Shown: positions 19,724 to 28,283, counted from the stretch's first letter. The stretch: 64,000 nt of DNA from Candidatus Eremiobacteraceae bacterium (GCA_036511855.1 DATCBN010000096.1:1-64000); one strand, 5' to 3'. Notes: a model not told the origin generated them from the letters alone. Numbers and translations are program-made.

Positions 19724-20479
19724 ATGCGACGAAATATGACTGTAGGACCGGATATCGCGAATGCTGCCACGCTGCTGGGCGAACCGGCGCGTGCTGCGAT
19801 GATCGCCGCGCTCCTGGGCGGCGAGACTTTTCCAGCCAGCGTTCTGGCCGCGCGAGCTGGCGTTTCAGCACAGACGGCCAGCGTTCACCTTTCGAAGCTC
19901 GCCGCTGGTGGGCTCGTTGCTTCTACCAGGAACGGAAGGCACCGGCTGTATCGTCTTGGCAGTCACAAGATCGCCGAAGCGGTGGAGGCGCTTGCCGCGA
20001 TAAGCGCGCCGCACCCGGTGCGGTCGATGCATCAGTCGGACGAAGCCAAGGCGCTTGATCTCGCCCGCATGTGTTACGATCATCTTGCCGGCTTCATCGG
20101 CGTGAGCGTCACCGAGGAGCTCGTCCGCTGCGGCGTGATAGCGCGACTCGAGAGCGGGTATGACGTAACGCGACGCGGGCACTCGTGGCTCGCGAAATTC
20201 GGTATCGACGTCGCTTCGCTCTCGACCACGCGCCGGAAAGTCGCCACCACATGTTTGGATTGGAGCGAGCGCCGCCCGCATGTCGGTGGCGCGCTCGGCG
20301 CTGCGCTGGCCGACCGGATGCTCGTGGCCGGATGGTTCAACCGGCGCCGTACAAACCGGAGTCTCATCGTGACCGAACACGGGTGGGCGAGCCTAAAACT
20401 GCGCTTCAAGATCGATCCCGGCTCTGAGACCTACAATGCACGATTCGCAGGCGGCCGGCCGGTCGCGCTCCGGAGCTAG
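19724..20479 (+). CDS. ArsR-type winged-helix transcriptional regulator
   Basis: A 251-residue protein. The first ~95 residues form an ArsR-like winged helix: LLGEPARAAMIAALLGG, SVLAARAGVSAQTASVHLSKLAAGGLV, then a basic wing RNGRHRLYRLG. The longer C-terminal part (DLARMCYDHLAGFIGVSVTEEL ... DWSERRPHVGGALGAAL) matches a subgroup of ArsR-like regulators with an extra domain. No typical Cys metal site is evident. Divergent from the P450, it is presumably its local regulator (inference). A second ATG at 19736 is possible. Confidence 0.88.
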   Translation: MRRNMTVGPDIANAATLLGEPARAAMIAALLGGETFPASVLAARAGVSAQTASVHLSKLAAGGLVASTRNGRHRLYRLGSHKIAEAVEALAAISAPHPVRSMHQSDEAKALDLARMCYDHLAGFIGVSVTEELVRCGVIARLESGYDVTRRGHSWLAKFGIDVASLSTTRRKVATTCLDWSERRPHVGGALGAALADRMLVAGWFNRRRTNRSLIVTEHGWASLKLRFKIDPGSETYNARFAGGRPVALRS

Positions 20480-20533
20480 CAGCGGCGAAGCGAAACTGTA
20501 GCGCCGCTCGCCAGGAAATGGCATTTGGAGAAA

Positions 20534-20604
20534 GCCGACGGAGGGATTTGAACCCCCGACCAACGGTTTACAAAACCGCCGCTCTACCCCTGAGCTACGT
20601 CGGC
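20534..20604 (-). tRNA. tRNA-Thr (anticodon TGT)
   Basis: A 71-nt cloverleaf. The acceptor arms GCCGACG/CGTCGGC pair perfectly. The D arm is GCTC/GAGC, the anticodon stem GCGGT/ACCGT holds the loop TTTGTAA with anticodon TGT, and the T loop is TTCAAAT. CCA is not encoded. The 5' half of this gene is duplicated at 22093-22124. Confidence 0.95.
20573..20604. repeat. Direct repeat copy 1: 5' half of tRNA-Thr
   Basis: These 32 bp (the tRNA 5' end through the 5' strand of the anticodon stem) match 22093-22124 in the same orientation with one mismatch (20597 A versus 22117 G). The interval of 1,520 bp holds one gene, the NHL-repeat lipoprotein. This has the form of attL/attR sites left by a site-specific insertion into a tRNA gene. 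Confidence 0.7.
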
Positions 20605-20783
20605 GCGCTAGCGTCAAGCCTTGTGGCATAAGGCTTTGCGATTTTAGGGCCATCTACCCGCTCGGGCAGAATTGGCGTCATTGGACCGTTGACAACGACC
20701 CAGGCTGGACACCCAATGTCGAACTCCAAGGCTCCGATGTGAAACGGATGGAGAATCTGTCGTATCGTAGTACGATGGCGTCC

Positions 20784-20802
20784 GCCGAGTTTATTGCTCG
20801 GC
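20784..20802. other. Hairpin downstream of the NHL-repeat gene
   Basis: The perfect 6-bp arms GCCGAG and CTCGGC enclose a 7-base AT-rich loop 20 bp beyond the stop of the minus-strand NHL-repeat gene. A T-run is absent. It could be a weak terminator or an RNA-stabilising stem. Confidence 0.35.
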
Positions 20803-20821
20803 GAACCTTCATCCTAGAACG

Positions 20822-21904
20822 CTAATGAACGGTTATGCCGACGGGCTGGTCTAGCCCGGTGTCAATTCCGGAGATCGTCTGAATCGGCGCGACGTTGCCG
20901 TTCGCTCCCGCGGCGTACACGGTCACGCTTGAGGGAGCGCTCGTGGAACCGCACCCGCAGTTTGCGACGTAGATCTTGCCGCTGGCATCAAGGGCGATCT
21001 CTTCAGGGAGGTTTATCCCGGTATTCGAGCCGATGATTGTCCGGATCGGCGCCACGTTGCCGTGCGCGCCCTTTGCGTACACGGTCACGCTGAAGACGCC
21101 CGCGTTTGTGACATAGATGTTAAGGCCGGCGTCGAACGCGATCCCAAAGGGAGTGGATAGGCCGGTGTTCGATCCGCTGATGGTCTTGATCGGCGCCACG
21201 TTGCCGTTCGCGCCCGCGGCGTACACGGTCACGCTGCTCGGAGAGCCGGAGTTCGCGACATAGATCTTGCCGTTTCGATCCAGCGCGACGACTGACGGGA
21301 TGTTGAGACGCGTGTTCGAGCCACTGATAGTCCGGATCGGCGCGACGTTGCCATTCACGCCAGCAGCGTAGACGGTCACGCTACCGGGGCCTTGCGTAGC
21401 GGAGTTGTTTGTGATGTAGAGGTTAAGAGTCGGATCGAGTGCCACCCCATTGGGGTGATCGAGCCCGGTATTCGAGCCGCTGATGGTCTTGACCGGTGCG
21501 ACGTTACCGTGCGCGCCCTTGGCGAATACTGTCACGCTGTCTACCAAATGGTTCGGGACGAACATCTTGTGGCTGCTAGCCACGGCGATGCCCTGGGGGT
21601 CGTTCAGCCCGGTGTTCGAGCCGCTGATGGTCTGGAGCGGCGCGACGTCGCCGTTCGCGGCGAGGGCGTACAAGGTTACACTACCTGGACCAGCGCTATT
21701 CGTAACATAGATGCAGGCCGACGTCAGGCATGGCGATGTGTCCGGAAAACCCCGCGCCGGGCTGGCAGAAGCGTACTGCGGAGCGTGTTTCAGTGAAGGC
21801 TGAACCGGCGAGTTGTTCCCGGCGCACGCCGCGACGGTAAGGGCAATAGTAACGAGCGCGCAAGCGGCTAGCCGACGACGACCAATCGAGATTCGACTTG
21901 TCAT
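20822..21904 (-). CDS. Six-repeat NHL-type beta-propeller lipoprotein
   Basis: 360 residues. The signal sequence ends in a lipobox-like VAAC (Cys27), suggesting a lipid-anchored exported protein. Six repeats of about 47-51 residues follow, each of the form SVTVYAAGANGNVAPI-TISGSNTGL--P-GIALD---IYVTN. An N-terminal strand (ACIYVTNSAG) could complete the last blade, giving a closed six-bladed propeller. No catalytic residues are evident. Such proteins are usually binding or surface scaffolds. A GGGAGGG ribosome site precedes the ATG. It is the only gene inside the tRNA-Thr direct-repeat interval. Confidence 0.85.
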   Translation of the reverse strand: MTSRISIGRRRLAACALVTIALTVAACAGNNSPVQPSLKHAPQYASASPARGFPDTSPCLTSACIYVTNSAGPGSVTLYALAANGDVAPLQTISGSNTGLNDPQGIAVASSHKMFVPNHLVDSVTVFAKGAHGNVAPVKTISGSNTGLDHPNGVALDPTLNLYITNNSATQGPGSVTVYAAGVNGNVAPIRTISGSNTRLNIPSVVALDRNGKIYVANSGSPSSVTVYAAGANGNVAPIKTISGSNTGLSTPFGIAFDAGLNIYVTNAGVFSVTVYAKGAHGNVAPIRTIIGSNTGINLPEEIALDASGKIYVANCGCGSTSAPSSVTVYAAGANGNVAPIQTISGIDTGLDQPVGITVH

Positions 21905-22314
21905 GATACCCTCCCGTTCTGAGTTGGCCTCGCGTCCAGTATAGCATTAGGGGTGGTCAACGCAACGTCAAATCCGCTTTGCACGCACCCTACCAAATTT
22001 GCGAGCAGCGTCGACGCTGCACAGGGTCGAAGCGTTAAAAGAATCACCCCTGCACCTAAAGTATCGGGGTGTCAGCACTTCGACGAGTTACTAAACCGCC
22101 GCTCTACCCCTGAGCTGCGTCGGCACAACCATTTCCGACCTTGGCTTGAGACTGTCAGTTACCTTTCATTCCGGCCTCGTGCCGGCCTCGGTCTCAGCCG
22201 GCGGCGTTCGCAGCACTAACGCTAGCCCAAAAGGACCATGAGAGTAATAGAGGTGACTGTTCGAACTTTCGTTGACTAACGGCAATCGAAAAATCTCCGG
22301 CAAGAGGTGAATTC
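21905..22314. other. 410-bp non-coding stretch with a tRNA fragment
   Basis: I find no credible gene here. It contains the leader of the divergent NHL-repeat gene, a CACCCC/GGGGTG stem (22045-22050 with 22066-22071), the 5' fragment of tRNA-Thr (22093-22124) and the leader of the GloVer-repeat gene with an AGAGGTGA ribosome site just before 22315. Confidence 0.6.
22093..22124 (-). repeat. Truncated tRNA-Thr 5' half (direct repeat copy 2)
   Basis: Read on the minus strand it gives the acceptor 5' strand, complete D arm and 5' anticodon-stem strand of tRNA-Thr, then diverges before the anticodon. It cannot fold into a functional tRNA. One change relative to 20573-20604 falls at tRNA position 8 (T to C), which would destroy the universally conserved U8. 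It is therefore a relic or attachment site rather than a gene. Confidence 0.75.
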
Positions 22315-23538
22315 ATGCGGAACTCTCTTATCGCGATCGCCTCGATAGCTGTTGTCCTTTGCGGTTGCAGCCGGACACAGTCGACGTTACCGATACCGAT
22401 TGGGAATCTACAGGCAACTCAAGATCGTATTGGAATTCCGCCGGCGAGCGCGCCAACACAATACACAATCCTGCATTCGTTTCACGGCGGTGACGACGGC
22501 ATCACGCCGTATGGCGATCTGCTTCGGGATTCGGCCGGCAATCTTTACGGCACCACCTTTTTAGGGGGTCCTGGAAACTGTTCTATTTCCGGCTGCGGAA
22601 CCGTATACAAGATCAGCGTAAGCGGCAAGAAGACCATACTTTACCGTTTCCACGGTAGAGATGGGTACCTCCCCAGCGGTGGCCTGATTCGAGATGCCGC
22701 CGGAAACCTTTATGGCACTACCGGAGCCGGCGGAACATCATTCGACGGAAATGTATTCAAGCTTGACCCCAGCGGCAACGAGACTGTCCTCCACGCGTTC
22801 AACGGCACGGACGGGAAGCATCCTTTTTCAACATTGGTTCAGGATGCGGCCGGCAACTTCTACGGCACGACACACGATGGAGGCTCTTCAGACGATGGCG
22901 TCGTGTTCAAGCTGGACTCGAGCGGCAACGAGACCGTGCTCCATAGCTTCAATGGAACAGACGGCAAGAATCCCATCGCCGGTCTGGCACGGGATCCCGC
23001 CGGAAACCTTTACGGCACGACGTTCGACGGCGGATCCACAAGTTGCGATGGCGGTTGCGGAGTGGTGTTCAAAATTGACTCGGGCGGCAAAGAGACCACG
23101 CTTCATCAGTTTAACGGTTCGGACGGCGAAGGACCGTACGCGGGTGTGATCTTGGACGCGGCGGGCAATCTTTATGGCACGACCACCGTTGGGGGCACGC
23201 AACGCTATGGAGATGTGTATAAGCTCGATCCGAACGGCAGCGAAACTATCCTCCATACCTTTGTCGCCTCGGACGGCGAGGGTCCGTTTTCTGACGTGGT
23301 CCTTAGTGAAACCGGCGACTTGTACGGCACTACCGTTGGGGGCGGACGGTTTGGATTAGGCGCAGTGTACAAATTGGAACCGAGCGGCAAGGTGACCGTG
23401 TTGCACAGTTTTTTTGGCAAAAGAGACGGGATCAGTCCGTACTCAGCTTTGATTCGGGTCAAGGGAGGCGATCTTTACGGTACTACTTCCGCTTATGGCC
23501 CAGGTGCAGATGGCGTGGTGTTCACGCTCGCGCACTAG
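22315..23538 (+). CDS. GloVer tandem-repeat lipoprotein
   Basis: 407 residues. The short signal peptide ends in a lipobox (VVLCGC). The remainder consists of seven repeats with the hallmark (N/D)(L/F)YGTT--GG followed by a VFKLD-SG-ETVLH-F-G-DG segment. This is the repeat defined as 'choice-of-anchor tandem repeat GloVer-containing' (TIGR03803). It probably forms a beta-propeller at the cell surface. Function is unknown for the whole family. The ATG is preceded by AGAGGTGA. Confidence 0.88.
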   Translation: MRNSLIAIASIAVVLCGCSRTQSTLPIPIGNLQATQDRIGIPPASAPTQYTILHSFHGGDDGITPYGDLLRDSAGNLYGTTFLGGPGNCSISGCGTVYKISVSGKKTILYRFHGRDGYLPSGGLIRDAAGNLYGTTGAGGTSFDGNVFKLDPSGNETVLHAFNGTDGKHPFSTLVQDAAGNFYGTTHDGGSSDDGVVFKLDSSGNETVLHSFNGTDGKNPIAGLARDPAGNLYGTTFDGGSTSCDGGCGVVFKIDSGGKETTLHQFNGSDGEGPYAGVILDAAGNLYGTTTVGGTQRYGDVYKLDPNGSETILHTFVASDGEGPFSDVVLSETGDLYGTTVGGGRFGLGAVYKLEPSGKVTVLHSFFGKRDGISPYSALIRVKGGDLYGTTSAYGPGADGVVFTLAH

Positions 23539-23660
23539 GGTAGCGCGCACGCATCGGCCGAGTGTGGCTCACATCGATGGGTTCCAGTCCTCGTTCGTTA
23601 TTGTTCGCTCTAGTCGTTCAAGGCCTCAGGATTACGTCGCGCCGTAGCCGGCGACTGGCG

Positions 23661-23954
23661 TCAGTGGTGCGTCTGCTCGATCTGTTCGAGAAACCGTGCC
23701 GCGCGCGGGATGCCGGGGTCCTTGCGAATGCCGCGCTCGTAGTCGGGATACATCTCCGGACCGAACGGCGGTTGACAGTCTCCGAAATGATTATCGATGT
23801 TCCAACGCAAAAAACCGTTCTTCTTCCACTCCGACATCACAAGCACGCGGCCCGATGGCAACGTGAACGCGATGCCCTGCGGTGTGGGTGCAAACGTGCA
23901 TCCGCCGGCGCGGGCCACGTCTGTGATCCAAGTCAGGATGTCGGCTACCGCCAT
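23661..23954 (-). CDS. Small hypothetical protein
   Basis: 97 residues, ATG start, no signal or membrane segment. The composition looks like a real globular protein (for example SGRVLVMSEWKKNGFLRWNIDN and ARFLEQIEQ). I do not recognise the family. A longer open frame on the opposite strand (23562-24041) is low in protein-like character and is treated as its shadow. It is divergent from the thioesterase gene. Confidence 0.5.
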   Translation of the reverse strand: MAVADILTWITDVARAGGCTFAPTPQGIAFTLPSGRVLVMSEWKKNGFLRWNIDNHFGDCQPPFGPEMYPDYERGIRKDPGIPRAARFLEQIEQTHH

Positions 23955-24069
23955 GATTTATCGCCCATATTTGTCATAGGAGCTCGCTTCGCGCAGCGGA
24001 CAGCCGGCGCCCCCTCGCTTCGAATCAAAACGAAAGGATAACCGTGTCGTCGCCGCACAGCAGGCCGTC

Positions 24070-24498
24070 ATGGACGGCATCACTTTCGTTCGTAGAATCC
24101 GCGATGAAGGCGTCGAGTATCCGCCGATCGGTTCGTTCGTCGGCTTTGTTCTCACAAAGATTGAAAAGGGGAGCTTGGAAGCGGTCGGCACGCCAACCGC
24201 GGCGCACTACAATCCGCTCGGTGTCGTCCATGGCGGATTCTCGTCAACGCTCATGGATCTTGCGCTTGGACTCGTATCGGTGACCGTACTGCCTTCCATG
24301 GATCACGGTGTGACCACGACCGATCTCAACCTTCGTTACGTGCGCCCGATTACGGAAACCACGGGTCCGATGACGGTGGTCGCGTCGGTGCTGCATGCCG
24401 GCAAGCGAATCGTGGTCGCCGAAGCATCGCTACGCGACGAAAATCATAAGCTCTACACGCTTGCCCAATCGACGCTGCTCGTCGTGGCCAGACGATAG
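24070..24498 (+). CDS. PaaI-type acyl-CoA thioesterase
   Basis: 142-residue single hot-dog-fold protein of the 4HBT/PaaI group. The active-site segment YNPLGVVHGGFSSTLMDLALG holds the HGG motif and the downstream acidic residue. TTTDLNLRYVRPI forms the following strands. Hydrolyses acyl- or aryl-CoA esters. The ATG at 24070 is the first start in frame. It stands alone between the small hypothetical and the sigH terminator. Confidence 0.85.
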   Translation: MDGITFVRRIRDEGVEYPPIGSFVGFVLTKIEKGSLEAVGTPTAAHYNPLGVVHGGFSSTLMDLALGLVSVTVLPSMDHGVTTTDLNLRYVRPITETTGPMTVVASVLHAGKRIVVAEASLRDENHKLYTLAQSTLLVVARR

Positions 24499-24527
24499 CT
24501 CGGCGCCACTTGGCCGCGAGCGCGCGC

Positions 24528-24558
24528 AAAAACAAAGGGGCTGCCTTTCGGCTGCCCC
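24528..24558 (-). terminator. Rho-independent terminator after sigH
   Basis: On the minus strand GGGGCAGCC-GAAA-GGCAGCCCC forms a nine-position stem with one mismatch and a GNRA-type loop (24558-24537). It is followed by TTTGTTTTTG, about 25 bp beyond the sigH stop. It may also stop plus-strand transcription from the thioesterase gene less efficiently. Confidence 0.8.
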
Positions 24559-24583
24559 TGGATTTGCGGATGTCGACCTTGCT

Positions 24584-25231
24584 CTAGTACAGGTCGACTT
24601 CGCTGAGGTTCTTCTCGATCTTCCGCTTGACGCGCTGAAGTGCGTTGTCGATAGATTTGACGTGGCGATTGAGGTCGCGCGCCATCTCCTGATACGACTT
24701 GCCCTCCAAGTAGCTCAGCAGCACCTGCGACTCGAGGTCGCTCAGGTTCTCCTGAATCCGCTCTTTGATGTCCTCCGAGACTTCCTGGTTGATGACCAGT
24801 TCCTCGGGATCGGACATCTTCGCGCTCGCCATCACGTCGAGCAGCGTCCGTTCGCTGTCCTCATCGTAGATGGGTTTGTTGAGCGAGATGTACTGGTTCA
24901 GCGGGATGTGCTTTTGGCGGGTGGCCGTCTTGATGGCCGTGATGATCTGCCGCGTGATGCACAGCTCCGCGAACGCGCGGAACGACGAAAGTTTGTCGGC
25001 GCGGAAGTCGCGGACGGCCTTGTAAAGGCCGATCATGCCTTCTTGGATGATATCCTCACGGTCGGCACCGATGAGGAAGTAACTTTTGGCTTTGATGCGG
25101 ACGAAGTTCTTATATTTGTTGAGCAGGAATTCCATGGCGAGATTGTCGCCACATTTCGCTGCATTTACGAGTTCTTCGTCGGCACGCTCGCTGTAATCTA
25201 GAGTCTCTTCGGCCTGGTGGAGTGCCCCCAA
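24584..25231 (-). CDS. sigH: RNA polymerase sigma factor, SigH-like
   Basis: 215-residue sigma70-family factor. Region 2 reads LINKYKNFVR-like: LLNKYKNFVRIKAKSYFLIGADREDIIQEGMIGLYKAVRDF. The family core around GADREDIIQEGMIGL is nearly identical to firmicute SigH (Spo0H). Region 4 ends with SYLEGKSYQEMARDLNRHVKSIDNALQRVKRKI, the DNA-binding helices. In firmicutes SigH directs transition-state and early sporulation genes; here its regulon is unknown. The start is a TTG preceded by GGGGGT. It has its own consensus promoter and terminator and sits downstream of rlmB, as in firmicutes. Confidence 0.92.
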   Translation of the reverse strand: MGALHQAEETLDYSERADEELVNAAKCGDNLAMEFLLNKYKNFVRIKAKSYFLIGADREDIIQEGMIGLYKAVRDFRADKLSSFRAFAELCITRQIITAIKTATRQKHIPLNQYISLNKPIYDEDSERTLLDVMASAKMSDPEELVINQEVSEDIKERIQENLSDLESQVLLSYLEGKSYQEMARDLNRHVKSIDNALQRVKRKIEKNLSEVDLY

Positions 25232-25290
25232 GTTTTGTTCGTACCCCCGGTTTATTAGAGTGGCATTCGCCCTCTTTTTGTTCCTTTGTG

Positions 25291-25319
25291 ATTATAGGGG
25301 TGCGATGGGCTTAAGTCAA
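25291..25319 (-). promoter_or_regulatory. Consensus sigma70 promoter of sigH
   Basis: Minus-strand TTGACT (25319-25314) and TATAAT (25296-25291) are separated by exactly 17 bp. It overlaps the last codons of rlmB and lies about 60 bp before the sigH start. It is one of the best promoter matches in the window and implies sigH can be expressed independently of the upstream operon. Confidence 0.8.
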
Positions 25320-26152
25320 GGATTGACGGGGGTTTGACCGCTTGTACTGGTCGTCACAAGCGCCTTCGCCGCCCTCTGCCGGACCGCCTCAAAAAGCACA
25401 ACTGCAGCCGCCGACGACGCATTTAACGATGCGATCTTGCCTTTCATGGGTATTTTGGCGAGAATATCACAACGCTGCAAAGCTAGATGCGATAGGCCTT
25501 TGGCCTCCGCGCCCACCACCAAAACGCAACGTCCGGTGTAGTCGACAGCAGTATATGGAACCGCCTGCGGCGCGGTCGCCGTGCCCACGACCCAGCACCC
25601 ATCCTCTTTCAAGTCGGCAAATGCGCGTACTATGTTCGGGACACGCGCTATCGGTAGATGTGATGCCGCTCCAGCAGCGGCCCTGCGAACGCCGGCGGTC
25701 ACCAATGCCGATCTCCGGTCCGGTAGGACCGCTGCCGTCGCGCCGGCGCATTCGGCGTTGCGCAAGATCGCGCCGACGTTTTGTGGATCTTCGATGTGGT
25801 CGAGCGCGACGACCAGCGCATTTTCGTCTGCGCGAACCGCCGCTCTCACCGCGGCCCACTCGGTGTATCCAAACGGCGGCGCCAGGGCGACGATGTGCTG
25901 GTGATGCGCATCGCCGTAGCGTCGAAACGCAGCCTCGTCTTCGATGTCCACGCGGATGCCGCGTGCCGCTGCGGTCTGCAAGAGAACTGCGATGTCCTTA
26001 TCCGCCGCGCGCCGCCGGCCGACGGTGAGGCGCAACAGCGGCTCGCCGGCTGCGATCGCTTCTGAGACCGAGTGCACCCCGAAGACATATTCGCGATCTG
26101 CGTCGAGGCCACGAACCGGTCGACGTGCTGCGCGGGCCTCAGGCCGGCGCAC
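25316..26152 (-). CDS. rlmB: 23S rRNA (guanosine-2'-O-)-methyltransferase RlmB (SpoU/TrmH family)
   Basis: SPOUT methyltransferase. An N-terminal substrate-binding domain (YVFGVHSVSEAI) precedes the knotted catalytic domain with motif 1 LDHIEDPQNVGAILRNAE, motif 2 LVVGAEAKGLS and motif 3 IPMKGKIASLNASSAAAVVLFE. It 2'-O-methylates a guanosine in 23S rRNA or tRNA; RlmB fits best by context. I start it at a GTG overlapping cysS by 14 nt (278 residues). The open frame extends to 26455 but that part is inside cysS. The order sigH-rlmB-cysS-cysE-gltX matches firmicutes, although the small RNase between cysS and rlmB is absent. Confidence 0.88.
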   Translation of the reverse strand: MRRPEARAARRPVRGLDADREYVFGVHSVSEAIAAGEPLLRLTVGRRRAADKDIAVLLQTAAARGIRVDIEDEAAFRRYGDAHHQHIVALAPPFGYTEWAAVRAAVRADENALVVALDHIEDPQNVGAILRNAECAGATAAVLPDRRSALVTAGVRRAAAGAASHLPIARVPNIVRAFADLKEDGCWVVGTATAPQAVPYTAVDYTGRCVLVVGAEAKGLSHLALQRCDILAKIPMKGKIASLNASSAAAVVLFEAVRQRAAKALVTTSTSGQTPVNP

Positions 26153-27602
26153 TGACGGTCCAATCCGTTCCGCCCTTGGCGTCTTTGAGGCTAATGCCGG
26201 CGCTCGCCAGCAAATCGCGAAGCCGGTCGGATGTGGCAAAGTCCTTCGCGGTCCTCGCATCCACGCGCATGGCCACAACCTTGTCGATGAGCGCGCGGTC
26301 GTCTGCGTGGCCGTTACCCGCGACGGTGGCGAGCGAACGGCGCGCATCATCCGACAGACGCACTTCGAGCGCTGTTGGTCCCAGACCGGCGAGCTCCGCG
26401 GTCGGCGGCAGACCGAGCACCTCAAGACAACGCTCGACGAGCGCGACCGCGGCAAGCGGCGATCCGTCGCGGCGGGCGGCGGCGGCCCGCTCGGCTTTCA
26501 GACGCTTCTGAAGCCAGCCGATCGCGCCCGCAGTGTTGAGGTCGTCGTCGAGCAGGGCATCGAATTCTTCCGAGTCGATCGGACCGCTGGCCCGAGCCGG
26601 CAAGCCGGCAGCGGCCGAGCGCAATAGCTCGAGATCCGCGTACAAGCCGCGCAGACCTTTGGTGGCGGCTTCAACCGCTTCGTCCGTGAAGTTGGTGGGC
26701 TTGCGATAACCCGTTTGGAGGAAAAAGTACCGGATCGCCGCCCACGACTGGCGCTCGAGCAGCTCGACGAGGGGCACGAAATTGCCGAGCGATTTGCTCA
26801 TCTTCTGGCCGTCGACGTTGAGCAGACCGGCGTGCATCCAGAGCTCCGCCATCGGATGTTTTCCGGTGAAACTCTCAGTCTGCGCGATCTCGTTCTCATG
26901 GTGGGGGAAGATGAGATCGGTGGCCCCGCCGTGGATGTCGATCGTGTCGCCGAGATAACGGCGCGACATCGCCGAGCATTCGATATGCCAGCCGGGCCGC
27001 CCGGGCCCCCACGGGCTATCCCATGTCGGCTCGCCCGGCTTCGCCTTCTTCCAAAGCGCGAAGTCGAGCGAATCGTTCTTCTGCTCGCGCACTTCAAAGC
27101 GGACGCCGGCGCGCAGTTCATCCACATGGCGGCCGCTCAATTCGCCGTAACGCGCAAACTCCTTGACCTTGAAATACACGCCGTCGGCGGTCTCGTAGGC
27201 GGCGCCGCTCGCCACGAGACCTGAGATCATCTCGACGATCGCCGGAATCTCTTCCGTCGCACGCGGCACGACGTCGGGTTCGCGCAAGTCGAGGCGGCGC
27301 GCGCATGCATTAAACTCGCCGTAGAAGCGCTCGACGATCTCGCTCCATGAAACGCCATCCTTATTCGCCCGATCGATGATCTTGTCGTCGATGTCGGTCA
27401 AATTCTGCACAAAGCGAACGGCATAGCCGCGCGCGGTCAGATGGCGGCGCAGGACATCGAAGGTGAGAAACGTGCGCGCATGCCCGAGGTGCGGATGCGA
27501 ATTGGGTGTGAGGCCGCAGACGTAGATGGTGACCGCCGGCGGCGACAGCGGTGTGAGTTCGTCGAGCCGGCGCGTTCGGCTGTTATAGACGCGGACCGCC
27601 AT
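26139..27602 (-). CDS. cysS: Cysteinyl-tRNA synthetase
   Basis: Class I aminoacyl-tRNA synthetase charging tRNA-Cys. The zinc-ligand Cys29 in YVCGLTPN is followed by the HxGH nucleotide motif HLGH (38-41). The KMSKS loop is QKMSKSLGN (about residue 266). The conserved HIECSAMS with a second zinc Cys and FPHHENEIAQTE are present. 487 residues with the ATG preceded by GGGGAG, overlapping cysE by 20 nt. A further 12 upstream codons are open but less likely. Confidence 0.97.
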   Translation of the reverse strand: MAVRVYNSRTRRLDELTPLSPPAVTIYVCGLTPNSHPHLGHARTFLTFDVLRRHLTARGYAVRFVQNLTDIDDKIIDRANKDGVSWSEIVERFYGEFNACARRLDLREPDVVPRATEEIPAIVEMISGLVASGAAYETADGVYFKVKEFARYGELSGRHVDELRAGVRFEVREQKNDSLDFALWKKAKPGEPTWDSPWGPGRPGWHIECSAMSRRYLGDTIDIHGGATDLIFPHHENEIAQTESFTGKHPMAELWMHAGLLNVDGQKMSKSLGNFVPLVELLERQSWAAIRYFFLQTGYRKPTNFTDEAVEAATKGLRGLYADLELLRSAAAGLPARASGPIDSEEFDALLDDDLNTAGAIGWLQKRLKAERAAAARRDGSPLAAVALVERCLEVLGLPPTAELAGLGPTALEVRLSDDARRSLATVAGNGHADDRALIDKVVAMRVDARTAKDFATSDRLRDLLASAGISLKDAKGGTDWTVSAPA

Positions 27603-28254
27603 ACGGCTCCCCGCTGCGGGCTTTTTCTTCGAGCGCATCCACGCGCCGGACGAGCGCCTGAATGGCTTCGTCTTCCGGATCCGGCATGTCGACGTGCGGA
27701 AAGACGGGCTCGGCTACTTTGATGCCGTCTTGGTGCACGACGTGCCCGGGTACGCCGACCACGGTGCTGTTCGGGGGCACGTCTTTGACGACCACCGCCC
27801 CCGCTGCGATCTTCGCATGCGCGCCGATGACGATCGCGCCGATGATCTTCGCGCCCGCCCCGACCACGACTCCCTCTTCCAACGTCGGATGGCGCTTGCC
27901 GTGCTGGAGGCTCGTTCCGCCAAGCGTCACGCCCTGATAGAGCGTGCAGTCGTGTCCGATCTCCGAAGTCTCGCCGATCACCACGCCCATGCCGTGATCG
28001 ATGAAGCATCCGCCGGCGATCTCGGCGCCGGGATGGATCTCGACCCCTGTCCAAAAGCGCGTCACGTGCGAAAGGAAGCGCGGCAGCACCGGCACGCCCC
28101 AACGCTGGAGCGGATGGATAAAACGGTGGGCGAAGACGGCGTGAAATCCCGCATAGCAAAGCAGAACTTCGAGCCAATTGCGCGCGGCTGGGTCACGCTC
28201 AAAGCATGCCCGCCAATCGTGGGAAATCTGGGTGAATATCGACTCGTGACGCAT
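27583..28254 (-). CDS. cysE: Serine O-acetyltransferase
   Basis: Transfers acetyl from acetyl-CoA to L-serine, the first step of cysteine synthesis. Short CysE form (223 residues). A helical N-terminal domain is followed by a left-handed beta-helix of hexapeptide repeats (GVEIHPGAEIAGGCFIDHGMGVVIGE, TLYQGVTLGGT, GKRHPTLEEGVVVGAGAKIIG). Catalytic His are expected in DHGMG and GKRHP. The C-terminal tail is long and acidic. Overlapping cysS makes cysteine synthesis and charging a single unit. Confidence 0.96.
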   Translation of the reverse strand: MRHESIFTQISHDWRACFERDPAARNWLEVLLCYAGFHAVFAHRFIHPLQRWGVPVLPRFLSHVTRFWTGVEIHPGAEIAGGCFIDHGMGVVIGETSEIGHDCTLYQGVTLGGTSLQHGKRHPTLEEGVVVGAGAKIIGAIVIGAHAKIAAGAVVVKDVPPNSTVVGVPGHVVHQDGIKVAEPVFPHVDMPDPEDEAIQALVRRVDALEEKARSGEPYGGPRL

Positions 28255-28283
28255 TGGTCCATCCTGCTATCGTGTTTGCGGCC

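Noticed and set aside
20822-21904. DNA tandem repeats as a CRISPR or satellite
   Set aside because: The periodicity follows an intact reading frame coding for propeller blades.
22093-22124. Second tRNA-Thr gene
   Set aside because: Only the 5' half is present and position 8 is altered; no 3' half follows.
23562-24041. 159-codon plus-strand frame
   Set aside because: Low protein-like character and opposed by a more natural 97-residue minus-strand frame.
26153-26455. Upstream extension of rlmB
   Set aside because: It lies wholly within cysS in another frame and is Arg/Pro-rich, as expected of a shadow frame.
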